From an uncultured Phocaeicola sp. (lineage in GTDB: Bacteria; Bacteroidota; Bacteroidia; Bacteroidales; Bacteroidaceae), in the NCBI GenBank assembly GCA_944320815.1, contig CALUIZ010000013.1:1-64000 (forward strand): DNA of 64,000 bases, written 5' to 3'. The translations under genes were made by a program, and so were the position numbers. The notes beneath the pieces were generated by a model. That model worked only from the letters and a program-made list of their open reading frames with translations, was not told the origin of the DNA and did not search any database. Of the stretch, positions 62,542 through 64,000 are shown piece by piece (position 1 is the first letter of the stretch; the number at the start of each line of letters is the position of its first letter).

Positions 62542-64000
62542 ATGATGAAAAGATTATTTCTATTCGGGACCATACTCTGTATCGTCTTGACCATGAAAGC
62601 CCAAACCGCCGGAAACGTCTCCGGATTAGACAAAGCGCATTTCAACAAGTACTGGAAAATCGAATCGGAGTCGCCCGACTATAAAGTTTCTTTCTCGGGA
62701 GACACGTGTGAAATCCTGTCACCCAAAGGACTCACCTTGTGGAGAAAAGAAAAGATGCAGGGAGACCTGACCATCGAATACGACGCATGTGTCGTGGACG
62801 AAGGGAAACCAGGCGACCGTCTGAGCGACCTGAACTGTTTCTGGATGGCATCCGACCCGCACGAAAAGGACATATGGAAACGCATGGACTGGAGAAAGGG
62901 TGAATTTGTGAAATGTTATTCCCTCCAATTATATTATATGGGATACGGGGGAAACTATAATTCAACCACACGCTTCCGCCGGTACGACGGAAATGAAGCC
63001 GGCATAACAGAGCCCGAAAAGCGGCCTGCCATCCTGAAGGAATATACAGACAGCCAGAATCTGCTCGTTCCGAACAAATGGTATCACATCAAACTCCAGA
63101 ACAAGGGAAACCGGGTGAAATATTACATCGACGGAAAACTGCTGGTAGATTTCTGCGACCCTGACCCACTGACTGAGGGATGGTTCGGGTTCCGTACCAC
63201 TCTGTCGAGAACGAGAATCACGAACTTCAGATACAGCCGCCAGACAAGCCATGAGACGGCATGTCTTCACTGGGTAGGAAAAACGCCTCAGGAAACCTGC
63301 AGCGTCAGTTTTGGAGTGCCTTTCCGGCAAGGGGAGGTCCGGCCTGAAACTCCTCTGCTTCTGCAGACTTCCGAAGGAAAAGATATCGCCTCCGACAATT
63401 GGACCATGGCCTACTGGCCCGACGGCTCTGTAAAATGGGCCGGAATGGCGGCCGTCATCCCCGGAAACACCCCCGGACTGAAAGTCATTCCGCAGAAGAA
63501 AAACAGAAAGCCGGAAGAGTCTTCCCTAAAGGTTGAGGAATCTTCATACGGGTTCAAAATATCCACAGGAAACGTCACGGCCTATATTCCCCGTTCGGGA
63601 GCATACATAATCGACAGTCTGTTTTACAAGAACTGCAAGGTAGGGGGAAAAGCCGACCTGATAGCTTCCGTCCAGGACAAGCCGTCTGATGCAGATGTAA
63701 CGGACATGCACATCACTCATTTCAAGAGTCAACTGCATCGCGTGACACTGGAACAGAAAGGCAATGTACGTGCGACCGTCAAAATAGAGGGTGTACATCA
63801 GAATGCAGAACGGGAATGGCTTCCGTTTGTCCTGCGTATGTATTTCTATGCAGAAAGTGAACAGATAAGAATGGTGCATACGTTCACTTTCGACGGAGAC
63901 CAGCACAAAGATTTCATCCGTTCACTGGGACTCCGCTTTCAGATTCCCATGCGCGAAGCTCTGTACAACCGGCACGTCGCTTTTGCCTGTACCGACGGAG
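62542..64000 (+). CDS. Secreted DUF6250 / exo-rhamnogalacturonan-lyase-like protein (partial, cut by window end)
   Basis: A frame from ATG 62542 stays open to the window edge (at least 486 residues). Signal RLFLFGTILCIVLTMKAQ is followed by a jelly-roll domain (about 35-230) with WRKEKMQGDLTIEYDACVV and KYYIDGKLLVDF, matching DUF6250. Then a RIFT-barrel-like domain starts at FGVPFRQGEVRPE with AYWPDGSVKWAGM, the signature of PcRGLX/YetA-type proteins. These include polysaccharide lyases acting on rhamnogalacturonan or related uronic acid chains. The catalytic barrel lies beyond the window. The substrate cannot be told. Confidence 0.75.
   Translation, partial: MMKRLFLFGTILCIVLTMKAQTAGNVSGLDKAHFNKYWKIESESPDYKVSFSGDTCEILSPKGLTLWRKEKMQGDLTIEYDACVVDEGKPGDRLSDLNCFWMASDPHEKDIWKRMDWRKGEFVKCYSLQLYYMGYGGNYNSTTRFRRYDGNEAGITEPEKRPAILKEYTDSQNLLVPNKWYHIKLQNKGNRVKYYIDGKLLVDFCDPDPLTEGWFGFRTTLSRTRITNFRYSRQTSHETACLHWVGKTPQETCSVSFGVPFRQGEVRPETPLLLQTSEGKDIASDNWTMAYWPDGSVKWAGMAAVIPGNTPGLKVIPQKKNRKPEESSLKVEESSYGFKISTGNVTAYIPRSGAYIIDSLFYKNCKVGGKADLIASVQDKPSDADVTDMHITHFKSQLHRVTLEQKGNVRATVKIEGVHQNAEREWLPFVLRMYFYAESEQIRMVHTFTFDGDQHKDFIRSLGLRFQIPMREALYNRHVAFACTDG

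Overview
The window looks like chromosome from a gut Bacteroidales bacterium (Bacteroides or Phocaeicola type). Signs of this are SusR-like hybrid two-component regulators, serine-type sulfatases, GH88, GH31 and GH51 enzymes, BtuG-like surface lipoproteins behind a cobalamin riboswitch, TTTG/TAnnTTTG-type promoters, and very weak ribosome binding sites. No tRNA, rRNA or CRISPR array was seen.

Layout. (1) Positions 1-12660 form an AT-rich accessory island, visibly different in base composition from everything after about 15 kb. It holds nine co-directional minus-strand genes, in transcription order: lipoprotein, BACON-like outer-membrane protein, secreted protein, single-pass membrane protein, a 1444-residue natural fusion of a SEDS glycosyltransferase (RodA/FtsW type) to a class B penicillin-binding protein, a Ser/Thr kinase, an FHA protein, a degenerate FhaA-like protein, and a membrane-anchored PP2C phosphatase. 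The gene content recalls the actinobacterial fhaA-fhaB-pstP-rodA-pbpA-pknA-pknB locus. It is the most unusual system in the window. The island is bounded by transposon debris on both sides: a broken IS1634-like transposase and a 22-bp direct repeat on the left, and an intact IS4-family element nested in an older IS remnant on the right. (2) 14985-22211 is a vitamin B12 uptake operon: promoter, cobalamin riboswitch, BtuB-like TonB receptor and three beta-propeller lipoproteins. (3) 22299-30303 holds a GH51 arabinofuranosidase and mostly housekeeping genes (YciH/SUI1, Rex, FAH-family, IspF, GT2, TetR, FabG, RluA-family). (4) 30638-39856 holds a sigma-54 response regulator with a hybrid kinase, a MATE exporter, an M16 peptidase, a cyclophilin lipoprotein and CysS, all on the minus strand. 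(5) 39965-55352 is carbohydrate metabolism: GH31 with an unusual kinase-less transmembrane AraC regulator, then a cluster resembling glycosaminoglycan (chondroitin-type) processing: sulfatase and hybrid two-component regulator diverging from GH88 and a second sulfatase. (6) 55644-64000 holds an OmpA-family gene broken by an in-frame TGA, a DUF3108/Ig-like lipoprotein/GH3-adenylase operon, a phosphofructokinase with atypical active-site residues, and the start of a secreted lyase-like protein cut by the window edge.

How the genes work together. In the island, kinase, phosphatase and FHA readers could adjust a one-polypeptide peptidoglycan polymerase/crosslinker, with the first four genes providing periplasmic and outer-membrane parts; this is inference from gene content and order. 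In the B12 operon the riboswitch would shut off receptor and surface binders when cobalamin is plentiful. In the glycosaminoglycan cluster the hybrid sensor probably detects unsaturated disaccharides and activates the flanking GH88 and sulfatase genes.
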